In this document: piece by piece, positions 1-13,700 of the stretch
How positions within the stretch are numbered: the first letter of the stretch is position 1
Layout of the letters: the number at the start of each line of letters is the position of its first letter
Notes under the pieces: generated by a model
What the model was told of the DNA's origin: nothing
The model's input: only the letters and a program-made list of their open reading frames with translations
Databases searched by the model: none
Translations under genes and position numbers: made by a program
Assembly: GCA_013399895.1 (NCBI GenBank)
Contig: VXBA01003818.1
Coordinates: forward strand, 225,293 to 289,292
Direction: 5' to 3'
Source of the DNA: Serilophus lunatus
Lineage: Eukaryota; Chordata; Aves; Passeriformes; Eurylaimidae
DNA: 64,000 nucleotides

Positions 1-3000
1 AATTGGACTTTTGAGTTTATTTTTTCTAATTCAGCCTTTTTTTTGTCCTTTTACTGCAGATAAGTTTTTGATTGCCAGATTTTGATAAAGGACTGATTTA
101 AGAGTGGGGAATGAAGTAACCCACTACTAGTGAAGGGCTGGTGCAGGAAAATGGAAAAGTAACTTCACTGACCTGTAATACTAATTCCTAAGATGTGATA
201 ACTGAAGCTAATGCATTCATAGAAAGACCTGAGTCATGCGTTAATAATTAATCCTAAAATATGAGAAGCCTAGAAGACTTTCACCCAAGATTCTAAAAGG
301 AAAGAACCTGACTATAGGTTTGTCAATTCAACAAACTAAGCCTATGGAAGGGGAGACTAATCTAGAATGTCCCAGTGTATGTATACAATTCACAATACAG
401 GGGGTTGTAGAGGATAGAAACTGTCCAGTTTGCTCCACCTCATCCATCCCTGGGTAGAACTGGAAGCTGAGAGGTTGAAAGCAGGGACAGGCAGCTTCTT
501 GTGTTCTCAGAGCCTGGTTTATATAACATAGAAGCCACTTTTATTGTAGTATTTCTTAATGCTCTGCCATCAGTGTTGCTTTGAATCATGGATATCCTTA
601 AGGTTAGATTAACAATTCCACAGGACACATGAATCCCTGAACCTGTCTGACAGCTGCAGAAAGGCAGCTGTGATTTTTATGTTAAAATAATAAATACATT
701 CAACTTGCTGCTATTTAGCAATGGGAATGTAACATCTTTTTCAGATTTGGCAGTTTGAACTAGTCAAACCACAGTTATGATTTTTATTCTTGTTAGAAGG
801 CAGGTTATGGCTTGTAAGTGGTAGGGCTGAATTGATAGTTTGTACAGAGAGAGATGCTGAGCCCAAGCTGTGAGGTAGAGATAAATGATAGAATGATTGT
901 TTTGAACATGCTTTGAAATTAATCTCAGAGTGAATTAACAGAAACTTTTACATCCCCTAAATTGTCTGTCTGCTTGGACGTTCCTTGCCTTATTGTGTGG
1001 CAAAATGGATGGTTTTCCTAAGTACAGTAAAGTACCCTTATCCCTACCACCCTCATGTAAGTGTACTTTACTGTATCTTAGCCTTTTAAACATACCTTTT
1101 AATCTCTTCTGGTCTGGAGAGTACTTTGATCCACCTAAGAGGGTGACAATTTTTATTTCAGTGCAGATTGACTAAATCCTGTCTCTTTTTCTTTTTTTTT
1201 CCCCTCTTGTTTTAAATTCATTCCCATTTTTTTCCATTTTTTTTTTCCATGAATTTTTCACATTGTTAGAGTATTTCAGTAGAAATTAAAATCTAGCCCC
1301 TTGAAGTTTTCATTTTGAATTAGCATCCCAAACCAATCAATTTATGGTCTGGCTAAGTGATCATGTCTGGAACATTTGAAAAGCAGGATGTGTTTCCAGT
1401 CTGCTGCAAGGAGATACTAAATCCAACTGTGGGCTCAGGGGCAGAGAAGCTGCTGTTTTGAAAGACAAATGAAATCCATGCTGCCTGTGTGAGATGCGGG
1501 GGTTTTACTGGTGTGCTTGGCTGTCTTCTGCCAGGAACTACTCAGATGTGTAAGTGTTCCATTGATGCCACAAGTGCTGCTTGGGATGCTGTTGAATCTG
1601 GAATGGGTAGATGAGCTGTGTGACTTGTTCTGTTCTTCCCTGATACCTTTTGAATTGTCTTTTGTCTTTTTAGTTTGTTGATCAAACAAGGTGATCTTTG
1701 TTGTTCGTGTTTCTGTCTCAGCAGGGCAAAGACTGGTAGAAGAAAAGCCTTTCATGGCAAGTTCTGACTGCACTCTCTGCCTCAGTGTATTGCCTGAAAA
1801 TTAGTGCCATTAAAAGACTTTTGAGGGAAGCTCTTACATGTAGTATTTTGTAGAGATTTTATATTTTCTGGAATAAAAGAGAAGCAGAGATCCAGCCAAC
1901 TCATAGGACCAAACAAACAAAGTCAGTGAGCTCTCCCTATTTAGCTCATGGACTGAGGCAATAACATTCAATTAATGGATTTTTGAAAAGGTGTTTTTTT
2001 TCTGATCATAGCCAGTATTGCTGTTAGACATTTTGAACAAATGATTGTGCATAACTTTTGAGAGTATCTCTGAGATTTTTACCACTCTTGATTTTTTGAA
2101 ATGTTGATTACTAAAACTAGTGGTGAAACATGACATACTAACATGTCAAAGAAACTAGGAAATGCTAGACAAAGGAGAAAATTTGCAGATGGCTGCTGAA
2201 GCATTTGAAAATTTCTGCCATAATCCTGAAGTTTTAACATAAACATTCCAGTTCTGATTTTTCTGCTGTTGTAAAAAATGGCAGGCAGGCTTATTTTCTG
2301 AAAGATCCCTCATAACAGAGGGATTTGCATGCTTAAAAATGTTAAATATTTATTTTTCTCTCATCAATTCCTAAAACTGTTTCTTTCAGTAGACTTGAAG
2401 TAAAAATAAACAGCTGTGAATCTTGTTCTTCTCTTTGCCTCTCTCCATGGCATTTTAAATTGGTATGTCCATCTCAGTCTTTGTAGCAGTGCCATAATTT
2501 TTAAATAGGAGCTGGTTTTTATCCTCAGCCCTGAGATTCAGGCACTGTACAGATGTGATTTAGCTTTTGCTCTACCATGTAGTGATTGGAGCACTCTGCA
2601 GGGTGTTGGAAAAAGAAATGTCTGGTGTGATTAAGACACAATTCTGGTCTGATTTTTTTTTTTTTTGTGCATAGAAAGAAAAAGGTCTAACTATAGATTT
2701 TTCCCTTTTTTTTTTTTTTTGAGAAATAAGAGCAGAACTTGTTTCATGAAAATATTAACTATTCTTCAAAAGTAAGATATCTTCTGTCAGATTTCTGAAT
2801 TAAGGAAATATAGAGTTTTAAATTCAGACTATTTTATGAATTAGACTATAAATATCTCCTTTTGCTCACATACAACATGAAGTGTTCAGAAGTTAGAGTA
2901 ATCCATGTATGTGGAAAAACAGTTATTATAGTTGATATGAAGAAGATATTTATGGTCTTCAAAGAAGGGAAAATACAGTCCACAAATTAAGGAACTTCAG

Positions 3001-4715
3001 TTTAGATAGTAAAGAAAGTTTATTGCAAAATTATGCAACAATAGAATAGTGAGGCACAATAAGTGTTATCTCAGAAGCCTTATGGGTCTTATATGCAAGG
3101 TGATGAATAGACCTCTCATAAGATTTTTCTGCATATACTTTTTTTCCCCTCTTTATCACAGAAAAACATCCATTAGTGGATTCTCAACATGCATCTGTTG
3201 TGTTCTCTTCCTCCTTAACCTGCCCTAATGAGTTGCATTTGTTTGCTTTTAAAATGCAAGAGTTTCAGAGAAACTCTGATTGGATTTTAACAATATTCAC
3301 TAAGAAAATGTCCTGAGGTTCATTCCATTAAATTTAATTGCTACCTCTTTTGCTGTGACTTTTTTAGAGTGTTGTTTGACTTGGGAAAAACAGTTTGAGC
3401 TTGTAATTGAGACTGGTTTGAATTGAACATATAAATGTCTCTGTTAGAAATTTAACCTGGAAATAAATTATTTGGAAATCGTACATTTATCTGTATAGTA
3501 ACAACAGGAAGCCCCTCTTATGCACAAGGGCTCAGTGTATGATCCAGATTTCAACACTCCTACTGTTGCTGCAGCATGTACAAGGTCTGGGAGTGATTAA
3601 TTTCAGAATCCATCAGAAGCCTTTTCCCAGCCCTGCAACACTTCAAGGAAGCACGTTTGATGGATTGTCTAATCTGACATCCACCAAGCACATACAGTCT
3701 CTTAATGCTCTCACTTGAAGTGTTTCAATGATTGTTTTGTAGGTTGGCAATGAAATAATGTATTGTGACTTTATTTTAGTAACAGCAGTAAAAAGTATGA
3801 TCCATATTTTTCTGAGATACTTATTGGGCGGTAAGCCAGAGTCTCTTCTTTGCAGTAGTGGACAATATAAAAAAAGGAATTTTTATTACTGAACACTTAG
3901 GTAGTTATATCTGGAGTAACACTTGCTGATATGAAGTTTAAGTTGCTATGTGAGATTTTAGAGAGCAATCTAAAAGGATGATGCTTGTCCTCCAAATTTA
4001 GATGGAGCATTTTAGGAAATCAGTAAAACTTTATTGCATAAAAATTTAGATCAGGTCTTATTTTTGGTGAGAGTATGGCCTGAAAATCCAAACAAACATG
4101 CTGGTCCCATTGTATTCAGTTACTTTCACTGGCTAATAATTGGTGGTGTTTTTCCAGTAGTTTACGAATACTTTGAGTGTGGCAATGGGCATACTTAAAG
4201 GTGACTGCTAAGCTCATATGCAGAGCAGCTACTGTGGGAGTCTTATTTTGGGAAGTATTAAGAGGCTCTCATGTGGGATTCTCAAGAGCTGGGTCTGGCA
4301 CTGCTGAAGGGAAAGGCAGTGGTGGTGGTGTTGTAAATGCTGGCCTTTAGCACAGCAAGGACCTAATCATGATTGAGGATTAAGGGAGCTGCTGTAAAAA
4401 ACGATTGGTAATACAGTAATCTGCTTTTTGAGAGACCTTTTATAATGCCAATAACAACAGGCTAGAATTTGACTTGTTGGCTAGGCACTGGCAGAAGCTG
4501 AACCCTTGGTCCTGCTCATACTGCTTAAATCCTTTTATATGAAGGAGATATGAGACCTTTTAATTTTTTTCAAGAATTTTAGTTTTTTCTAGGTCTGCTG
4601 TAAAACAGTTCTGGTAAAAATTATTTGTTACATATAGAACTGAGCAGGAAAGATTTAGAAAATGGGCTCTAAAAGAGGTCATATCATTAATTTAAATTTG
4701 TTTCTAATATTGCAG
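1..4715 (+). other. TMEM164: TMEM164 intron, 3' part
   Basis: This AT-rich intronic sequence leads up to the exon at 4716. I see no exon, RNA gene or clear transposon in it. It contains poly-T runs (near 1192, 2647 and 2708) and a short GGT triplet run near 4317. Short open frames here show no recognisable domains. Confidence 0.75.
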
Positions 4716-4765
4716 ATTTTTCTTCTTGCCTGTCCCCCATGTCGGACTGCTATGATTCTCTTCAG
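4716..4765 (+). CDS. TMEM164: TMEM164 coding exon (first in window)
   Basis: This is a 50-bp exon between an acceptor (TATTGCAG) and a donor (CAG/GTAATA). It encodes IFLLACPPCRTAMILF plus two bases of a split codon (phase 2) that becomes Arg with the next exon. The segment is part of a hydrophobic helix followed by a cytosolic or lumenal CPPC turn. The exon before it, which should carry the conserved NPCH region, was not found between 1 and 4700 and is presumed to lie upstream. Confidence 0.93.
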
Positions 4766-7700
4766 GTAATACCTCTTCCTTGCTGTATTTCTGTCTGCCT
4801 GTGTAATGTATTTTGGAAGTTAATCACTGCTAAAGTTATAAAATATTAAGTTTCATGTCCAGTTGGAAATACATATTGGTTGGATTGAAAAATGACCCCT
4901 AGGAAAGGGTCAGGGCTTAAATTGTGGCTGTTTAGCCCCATGCCTGTGGTGTTTATGCACTGGTGGGTTTGGCCTCAGCCATGAATGTGAATTAGTTCAG
5001 TAACAGAGCTGCTGTAATTTGTGTCATGTGTCTTGGACCTTTTTATTGCCCTCAATAAAAATTAGTAACTGGGCCTCGTTGAAGGCTGTGATAGGTCTAA
5101 TTTTAAAATTGTGGGTAGGTAAACTGAAATAGGTAAAGCAGATTCCCTTGTGGGGAGGGTCACAGTACCTCCCAGGCAGAGTGCTAGTCAGGAATGTCTG
5201 CAATTGCCACCCTGGCATTAAATTCAGCTCTTTCTTGTCTCAGTCCAGGCTTTTACTGGAAAAACGATGCTGCGGGAATGCCTCATCCTGTCTGTATGCA
5301 GCTTTTCCCTGCTGTTCCTTATTTGTGCAGGGATTATGCTGAACAGGGACCCTGTGTTGGCATCTCCATCTTCCAGAGTTTAGTATGGAGAGAAAAGTGT
5401 GTCCGGTGTCCAGGAGATCTTTGCTCAAGACTGGTAGTAGGGCAGAGGCCACAGTATTTGTTGTTTTTTCACATCAAGTATTTCTATTCTCTGACACTCT
5501 GACATCATATGAATTGTTTGCAAAATTGTTTTAAAATTTTAATACCTCCCCCTGCCCCTGATTTTAAATTCTCAGGTTTGACAGACAGTAGTTCAAGTGG
5601 TTGGAGACAGTTTATTCTTTACTTTATATCTTATATAAAGTAGATTGAAACAGTTCTGATACTATTTTTCTGTTCCTGTGATGCAACAGTGGTTCAGCAA
5701 AAAACTGACTGAAAGCTACGTAAAATACAGATTTGTAACACTACTTTCCTGCCTTATGCTTTGCTTAGGACTTGCCGTTGCATTTGATAGATGCAATTCT
5801 TTAATTTAAGGGACTTCTTTCAAATTCCTGGAGCTTTACTTTGAAGCTTTGCATTCATAGAGTCAAGCAGGATAAAAACCTTTATCAAATAGGCTATTTT
5901 AAGCCCTGGAAGACAAGTGAACAGCAGAATTCCAACTCTCTAGCAGCTTGCACCATGAACAGGATTATGGACAGTCCAGACTTTCTAGGAATCCAAAGCT
6001 TATTATAGAAAGCAGTCCTACTTCAGGAAATTCTTTAAGTGTGTATTTAAAGATAGGATTTTTGTCCTGGTTATTGCATTTAACAGTAACTTTATTCCAG
6101 TTCAAGCCAAAAGAATGTTTTAAGTGTCTTTTTACCTTTTATTGATACTATAAAATATATGAAAACATTGCATTTTATTTCCATCTGTGAAAATAATACT
6201 CCATCTCTTTTTGAAGGTTGCAGATGCATATGCTGAATGGGGCCCTGTTGGCATTGCTGTTTCCTGTTGTTAATACAAGACTGGTGAGTGTGCTGTGGTT
6301 CTCCTTCTCCTTTTTAATTTATTTCTAAAAGAATTTCTTTGGAAAGATGTCAGAGCTTTGCTTTGTTTGGCCTTTTAAAGTTTATTTTGCTGGTACAGTA
6401 CTACAGTAGAGTCAAAATACCGATCTTGGATTTTCGGGTGTTTATAACTCGGCGTGAAAAGCCAACACTGCTGTGTTCTGAGTGCCAGTTCCAGCTTGGG
6501 TGTTAAAGGAGGGAAAACTTAATGGCTTTGAAAGAGGCTTTCACAGGTTGACCTTGTGGCATGTGGTCAAAATTCAGTTTCAGGCTTTTCAGATTATGTA
6601 AATGTAAGATTCCTCTGGCCTGGAAAATGCCAAATGTTGTCCTTGGCTGTCATCCTCTCTCTCCCAAGATTAGGCACATCAGGTCTCTTTTTTCCCATCC
6701 AAGTTTTCAAATCTGCTATAGAACTCAAGTCTCCTGGACAAAAAGTTACCCTTTTGGTGTGCCTAGTAAGATTCTTAAACCTATTGAGATTTCAATGTAA
6801 GAGAAGTTATCCTGGGTGTAAGCCAAATGAAATATTTCTAAGGATTATTTTTAGGAGCTGTTATCTGTACGCATGTAGGGAGGGTGTATATGTATGTGTA
6901 CTTATGCCTATGTGCTTTTAATTGACTTACTTTCAAAGACCTGTTGTAGTAATTTAAATGTCTGTTTTAAGACAGAGTTTGCTTGATGTTACTCACTTTT
7001 GTGTTTATGGTGTCTGGATACAGTATTTGTATCTATGTCCATGTAGCATGTGAATTAATACTATTAGCAAAATTGTCGTGGACTTCAGGCTCCATTGCAG
7101 ATCTTGTTAGTGGCTCTCCATTTGCAAATCTTAACTGCCTAAATAAGATTAAGTATAAACTTATGCTTATGTGCAGTTTGAAATGATGTTTTATTAAAAC
7201 TTGGTACTGCAGAATGGGCATTAAATGAATAAAACAAGTGGGGTTTTTTGCTGATAAGGATAACTATTTTGTATTTCAAACCTTCCAGTTTCCAAGTAAA
7301 AACAGCCTTAAGCATGATGGAATTATTTTTCTGGTTAGCCTTTGCAGGATAAAATGTTGATATATTTAATAACTCATTAGCTTGTATTTTCTCTGCCATG
7401 GTCCTTCATATTATGACAGTGGTGATTAAACAAGAAAGATACAGACAGCTCATAAAATTCTCTCCATAATTAGGAACGAGCCAAAGGATAATGTCCAAGA
7501 GCAAATATTTTTGGAATAAACACAACTTAGGATATTTTTGGCCTAACAGCTGCTTGTTAGGCTTTTCTCTTTTCAGTGTTTCTTCTGGCACAAGATAATG
7601 TGGGTGATGTTGTAGAGTGCTGCTGCTTTGACCCAGATTCTCTCATGGCAGACAGACATTCTTCTCCACAACTATTGTAGTTGTTTACACTGACAGTGTC

Positions 7701-10700
7701 CTGAAAGCAAGAAATGTCTCCTAGAAACCAGTAGGAATTTTTTTTAAAAAAATCAATTTTGTCTGAGCAGTCTGCTGAGGATTATAGTATCTAAGTGAAA
7801 AACTTGTGGTTGTTAAAAACTGTTGTGTCTCTGTGCTTCAACTTTAAATTTCAGGTTTATGATATTTTAAGTAATATTTTTTTGTGTTTCATACAAAAAT
7901 CTTAAGTATATAAGATTGTAATATATCGTGTGTGGCACAAAGAGCATGAAAAATTACTAACCCAGTGTGGGGAGGGAGATGGTGTCTGGGTCAGAGAAAG
8001 TTGTGAGAGCTGGGAAGCAGGAGACTGTTGCCTCCCATCCTTTTGAGGGATTGTGCCAAATAGATGCATTGCCTTAAGCACCAAAATACCTCACTGGTGC
8101 CTTTCAGAGTATAAAATGTGTTTTGTCCTTGTGAATTATTTGATATACAATTGGATGTTGTCTTGTAGGGATTTCATTGTCCTAAACTTCCCTTTTCCAT
8201 GTGATTTTTTTGTTATCTTGCAGGCAGCAGATAATGGTGTCGAGCTGTGGTCTCTTTTTGGGGAGACCTGCTGGGTTAGCACGTTCAGAAGGGGGTGTGT
8301 AACAATAACTAACAAGTTGTGTATTGTTAGGGAGATGAAAGCAGTGAGATGCAGGACAAAATATTAAATGTACAAATTTATTTGTTTTTATCAATAATCT
8401 GAAAGGGGCAAAAGTCAGGTGATAGAGGATGAAAGAGAATCATTGTTTGATCAGTTTATGAGTGTCTTAGTGAGTGTCGGGAGTCTGGTTCTAGGCGTTA
8501 ACCTGCTCAAAGTAATTTCTAGAACACCTCTTACAGTATTTTATGGTACCCTCTGTTGGATCATGTATTTTTGCTACCAATTACATTACTTAATGCATTT
8601 TAAGTTAACTTTTTGTATATATGTGTCAATGTTAAATTATCCTGAAAAAGAAATTTGTGCAAGTTTCTGGCATAATTTCATGATTTCCGTTTTCTTGTAA
8701 TGTCTTAATTTTTTTTTAGAACCTTGATCATTTCAAAATTTATTCTTAAATAGTATTCTATTGCCAGTGGAAATGGAGAGTTGAGATATTCACTGAAACT
8801 ACAGTAGAAAGTTTCTACCTTCTGTTGTTATAATCTTCCAGTTAAACTATGCTTTTTAAAAATCTTGTTGGACTATAATGGGCACCTGGGATAGTGTTCC
8901 AAACAAATGTAGCCTGAGAGATGAGGTCAGTCTATTCTGTTCTTTCCAAGAAAATATTTTCCTGCCTTGGCATGGTGTTGAGGTGCCAACTATTAACAGA
9001 CTTGAGCAACAGATGCACCCACTAGTATTTATTTGGCACCTAAACACTCCAGTCATTTGCTACATTATTTATGATGTGCTGATGGAATAGGCATTGGATA
9101 GAGATAAAACTGTTTCTTAGTCAGGGCTTTTGTGAGTTATTACCTTTTCAGAAATAAAGGGTGTTTTAATTTTCTCTAATAATTTCATCTCTTTCTTGTG
9201 ATGTGAATAATTCTTGGTCAGAATTAACTCTTCACTCTTCTTTTATGACCCTTAAATAAATATAGAAGATGATGCTGAGGGAATTGACTTGTTAGATTCT
9301 CAAGTGAGAGCCCAGAAAGGTTTAAGAGGATATACAGGAGTAGAAAGACTCCTTTTTACTTTGTATTTATATCATAATCTGTATTTATATTTTATGGAAC
9401 ACAGTGTAGGTTCTGATAACCAGGCTGGTAAATTAGTTTAACTGCCTCAAGGGCTCCAAGTGTTTGGAGAATAACAGGATTTGTTTGAGCTTTCATATCC
9501 CATTAATCAAATTTCAAAAGGAAACTCTTTCCACTGGTTTAGAAGTGGTTAAAAGAGGGTTTCTTTGCAAGCTGATGTCCTGAAAATGTAGATATAGATA
9601 ACGTGGAAAACAGGACATGTCCCAAAGGTGTTGGACTTGTTGTCTCTGCTGAGATGGTGCAGTTTGAATATTTCCAGAAGCTGCTATATTCTATTATTAG
9701 AACTCTTTGGCCTGAGAGGTACACATTCTAAATCTGTGCCAGGAGCAGAACCACACTCTGAGCAGGACTTTGAGTACATTCCGTGCACAGTCCGATCCCT
9801 GCCTGCTGTACTGCTCTTGATTGTTAAAGTAATGATTCACTGCACCAAATAGTTTGCCTGAAATGCCTGTGCCTGCACAGCAAAATGAAATAGGTTGTGG
9901 TATTAAGGCATCTCTAAACTGGCTTTATCTAACTGGGACAAGGGAAAACAGTAGGAACAGTTGGGGGCTGTTGAGAGATTGTGCTTTTGTTGCTGGTAGG
10001 TGATCGAGCCAGTGTTTGTGCATCTTTGGGCAGTTATGCTGTGTGCTTTAAATTGATATGAGTGTGTCACTGGTCTACTGGTAATGTCTAAGCAGGTGCC
10101 TGGTACAGTACAACATTGGGTGTTTCCCAAGATGTGTGCTAGATGTGCTACAGGAAAGACCAGATAATTAACAGAAGAGCAAACAGAGCAAAGTGTTAAC
10201 CTGCTCACCCACTGACAACCAACTGCTGTGGGTTTATACTAAATGAGTATTATGTCCATACCCTCTTAGGGGAAACTGTCATCTGCATATCTGACTTCTG
10301 GGCTCCACTCTGTTGCTGTCTTGAAGAAATTTTTCTCAAGTTTATTTCAGTCAATGGAAAGACCTGGTTCTTTCCTTCAGGCAGTAGCTGGTGTAAGTTG
10401 GAGCATGAAGTCAGTGCTCAGAGGACTGTTGTTGATGGCTGTACCTCTTAGTGCTCAGAGATGCAAGGATGAGCTTTAATCCCTCATGGCTGTTTCTCCT
10501 TTCCATGGTCTCCCAAGCACTTTAACAACTGCTGGGAGTTCAGCTGAACTGCTCTGGGGTGGAGATCTGTTGCCTGCTCCCTGGCCTTTGTACTCTCCAG
10601 GGGGCCTTTAGCACATCTCACCAGGAAGTGCCACCAGGAAGGTGACACTTTTAAACCTGTGTCATACAAGACTGATGTGGGGACTTAGGTGCACATGTGG

Positions 10701-13700
10701 CTACTTTGAGCTAAACTCTTCCCAGAGGAGCAAAGCACCATTGATTTTCTAACTGAACCTTAATTACAAGGTGTAAAAAGTGAACATTTATTTCCAGAGT
10801 ACTTTGTTAGCATGTTTTGATCTTCTCTGTGTCAGGAATTGTGTGTCAGCATTAGTTTGTGTTTTGAAACATATATCATTTTATATCATTGTTAAAATCT
10901 GTGAGTGAATGAATGAATGAAGCAGATTTGCTTTGCCACAAGTAAGAATCTCTAAAGGAGAAAAACCTATTCATTGTCTTGAGTGATAGAGCAGCTTGTC
11001 CCCTGTATTCATTAACACTGTTAAAGCATTAACACTATTAAAGGAGCCTCAAATAAGTTATGAGAAGAAATAAGTATTTTTTCCTGTTGCCTTGTACCAT
11101 TGGTTTTAAGATTTTGAGTGAGGGGAAACAAGATGAAATGCAGGAAGAGTGATGCTGGCAGCTCATCTGGGAGACAGGAGTTTAGTATTTAAAAGCCCAG
11201 CATATAAAATGACAATTAATACACAGAGTTCAGATGGGTTTGTGTTGGTAACAAATACCCAGCGATTCTGAGTCTCTCTGGGGACAGGTGTGGCTGAAGC
11301 AATGTCCCATGGTCATCACTGGTTGATTGTCAGGGCAATACTGCTCTGCTGGGCTTCCACAGGGGCATCTGACAGGAGAGGATGAGTCTTTTGGGGCCTG
11401 TGATGAGGTTCTGCTTTGGAGATTGTTGGAGGTTGGGTTTAAATATATATGGCCTTCATGGATGCCTATGGTCAAATGTTTTTAGAGGAACTAACCCAGT
11501 ATTTTGACTTTGTTCTGTGAGGAAGTATTGCTTTGGTATGTTTAATTTCTGAGACTTTGCCACTTGAAGCTCTTACTTGTTTTCCCAAAGAGGTTCTTTA
11601 AATCCTAGATTGGCAGGTGAGCCCTTGTGCCTTGTCTTCACATACAGTTTCTCTTTGCACATAAAAGGTGTCTCTCTGTGACTATTGATAAAAGTTTATA
11701 GACAAGGTCTTAGATCTAGATGAGCCAGTTGCTCAGTACAGTTTTATAGTTCCTCTGTTGTGTTTGTTCCTTTTCTGTTGTAGCTTGGCTGTGCAACTCA
11801 AGGTTGCACAGAAACTCTGCAGCTCTACAGCAGGAAATGCACTTGCATGTTCAGCCAGGCTTCAGAACAAGCCACCTCTTACAGTGGGAAAAAGACGTTT
11901 TGTTTTACACACAAAAAATATTGTCAACACTTCTGCAGCATAACAACTGCTCCTCTGTTCTGAGGAGTGTCCTGAGCTCAGTGTTTGTGTAAAAGACCCA
12001 AGCAACTCTGAGTGTGAAAGCCCTTAGAAAACTACAGATAAATAGAGAATGCTCCTTGGCAGGAGTGCCTGCCTCATGTTATGGTGTTTTTATCAGGAGC
12101 AATTGTTTCTGGAGTGGGAGAGGTACAGCTTTTTCTCCAGTTTGGAAAACTGCTCCAGCCCCTTCCCAAATAATTTTAATTCCCTAATTTTGTCTTCTGT
12201 GTTCTTCAACAAGGTAGAGCAGGAAAGATTCGTATTCAGGGAACTTCACAACTTCCATGAAGTTCTTGCTTTTGCACACACCTTGCTTGGGTATGTTTTG
12301 ATACAGAATACTTGGAATAAAATAACCTGACAGACTGTATGGGAGGTTTTTTTAGCTTAGTCTCCCAGGAGCTGGCTGAACACCTTGGAGGTTGCCATCG
12401 GGACACAGACACTGTTCAGCTGGGGGATGCCAGGAGTAGCAGTTGGTTCTAGCATTTTTTACATTCAAGAATTGTAGTTGAATTTGAAAGAGCACTGTTA
12501 ATTATCATCTGTTATCATCTATTTATTGACTGCTGTTTAGGAATAAAGATTGAAACAGAGTTTGGTTTTCTTCTGTTGATGTAGAAATTTCTGTAATGTT
12601 TCTGTTTCAAAGCTGTGATTTGAATGTCTCAGAACAGTAATAGAAAAGAAAGGCTTTTCCTCCACTCTGTGCTTCCCAACAGACAAACCACAGGAGCAGT
12701 CCAGTGTCTGAATTCAGGCTGCAGAATGACACAAGAGTCTGCATTTGAACCCAAGCTAATGGCTTTGCATTATTCCTGTGAGATTTCATACTTGTGGTAT
12801 TGTCCAGCTTTCATTTCAGAAAAATAATGGAACAGTGTGGTTTTTCAGCTCTGAAAGTCAGCTGCAGCAAGAAGCTGAATGCTGAATTTTGTGCATTTTC
12901 TACCTACTGGTCGGTTATAAATGAGTTATTTTAGTACAATAAATAGATATAAGGAGAGGTACTTACAGATAGCAGTTACTTTAAAGTACAGTGCATCACA
13001 TTTTCTAACTGATAAAGAGCAAAAATTAGTTGGGTCTGGATTAAGGGGCTCAAACTCAGTTATGGTTCATGTTATTTTTAGCAGATTATTATTTTAGCAC
13101 TGTCTGATTTCTCTTCTTAGAAATAACACAAATTCAACTAAACATAAAAATGACTAATTGTATTTTCCCAAAAGTTGTCAGCAGGTGAGAAATACGTGAA
13201 TTACTAATAATTGGCAATTTGTTTGCACACATACTTCCTTACCTTATCTTTAAAACTAATAAAATACTCCTTAGTTTGTATTTTATAATTGTTTCAAGCT
13301 CAGCAGTTCCACACATGCATGCAGATTGCTGTAAGTCAGGTGCACAGTTTGTGGTTTGGTTACTTGGGGGTTTTAATTGTAATTGGCAATTTATGCTAAC
13401 AGAGAAAGGGGAAAAAAAAGAAGAAACTTTATGTTATTCTTCTTTTGTGCTTCTGGCTAATTTGGGGAATTGTCTGCTAGAAGTGCTGCATTGCATTTGA
13501 AAGAGGGATGGAATGAGTACAGTTAGCTACACTTTCCAGGCACTCACCATTAATGTATCTCCTTGTTACTCTACATAGATGGTGAAATAACTGAAGGCAT
13601 TGTCCTGGGTCATAAGGAGATGGTTCCTTGTAACTGGGTTGTTAGTGATGAAAAATATTTACAAATATTTTCTTTATTCCACAGCTTCCATTTGAAATGG

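Noticed and set aside
1..4700. Searched for the preceding TMEM164 exon with the NPCH motif
   Set aside because: No matching reading frame between splice sites was found; it presumably lies upstream of the window.
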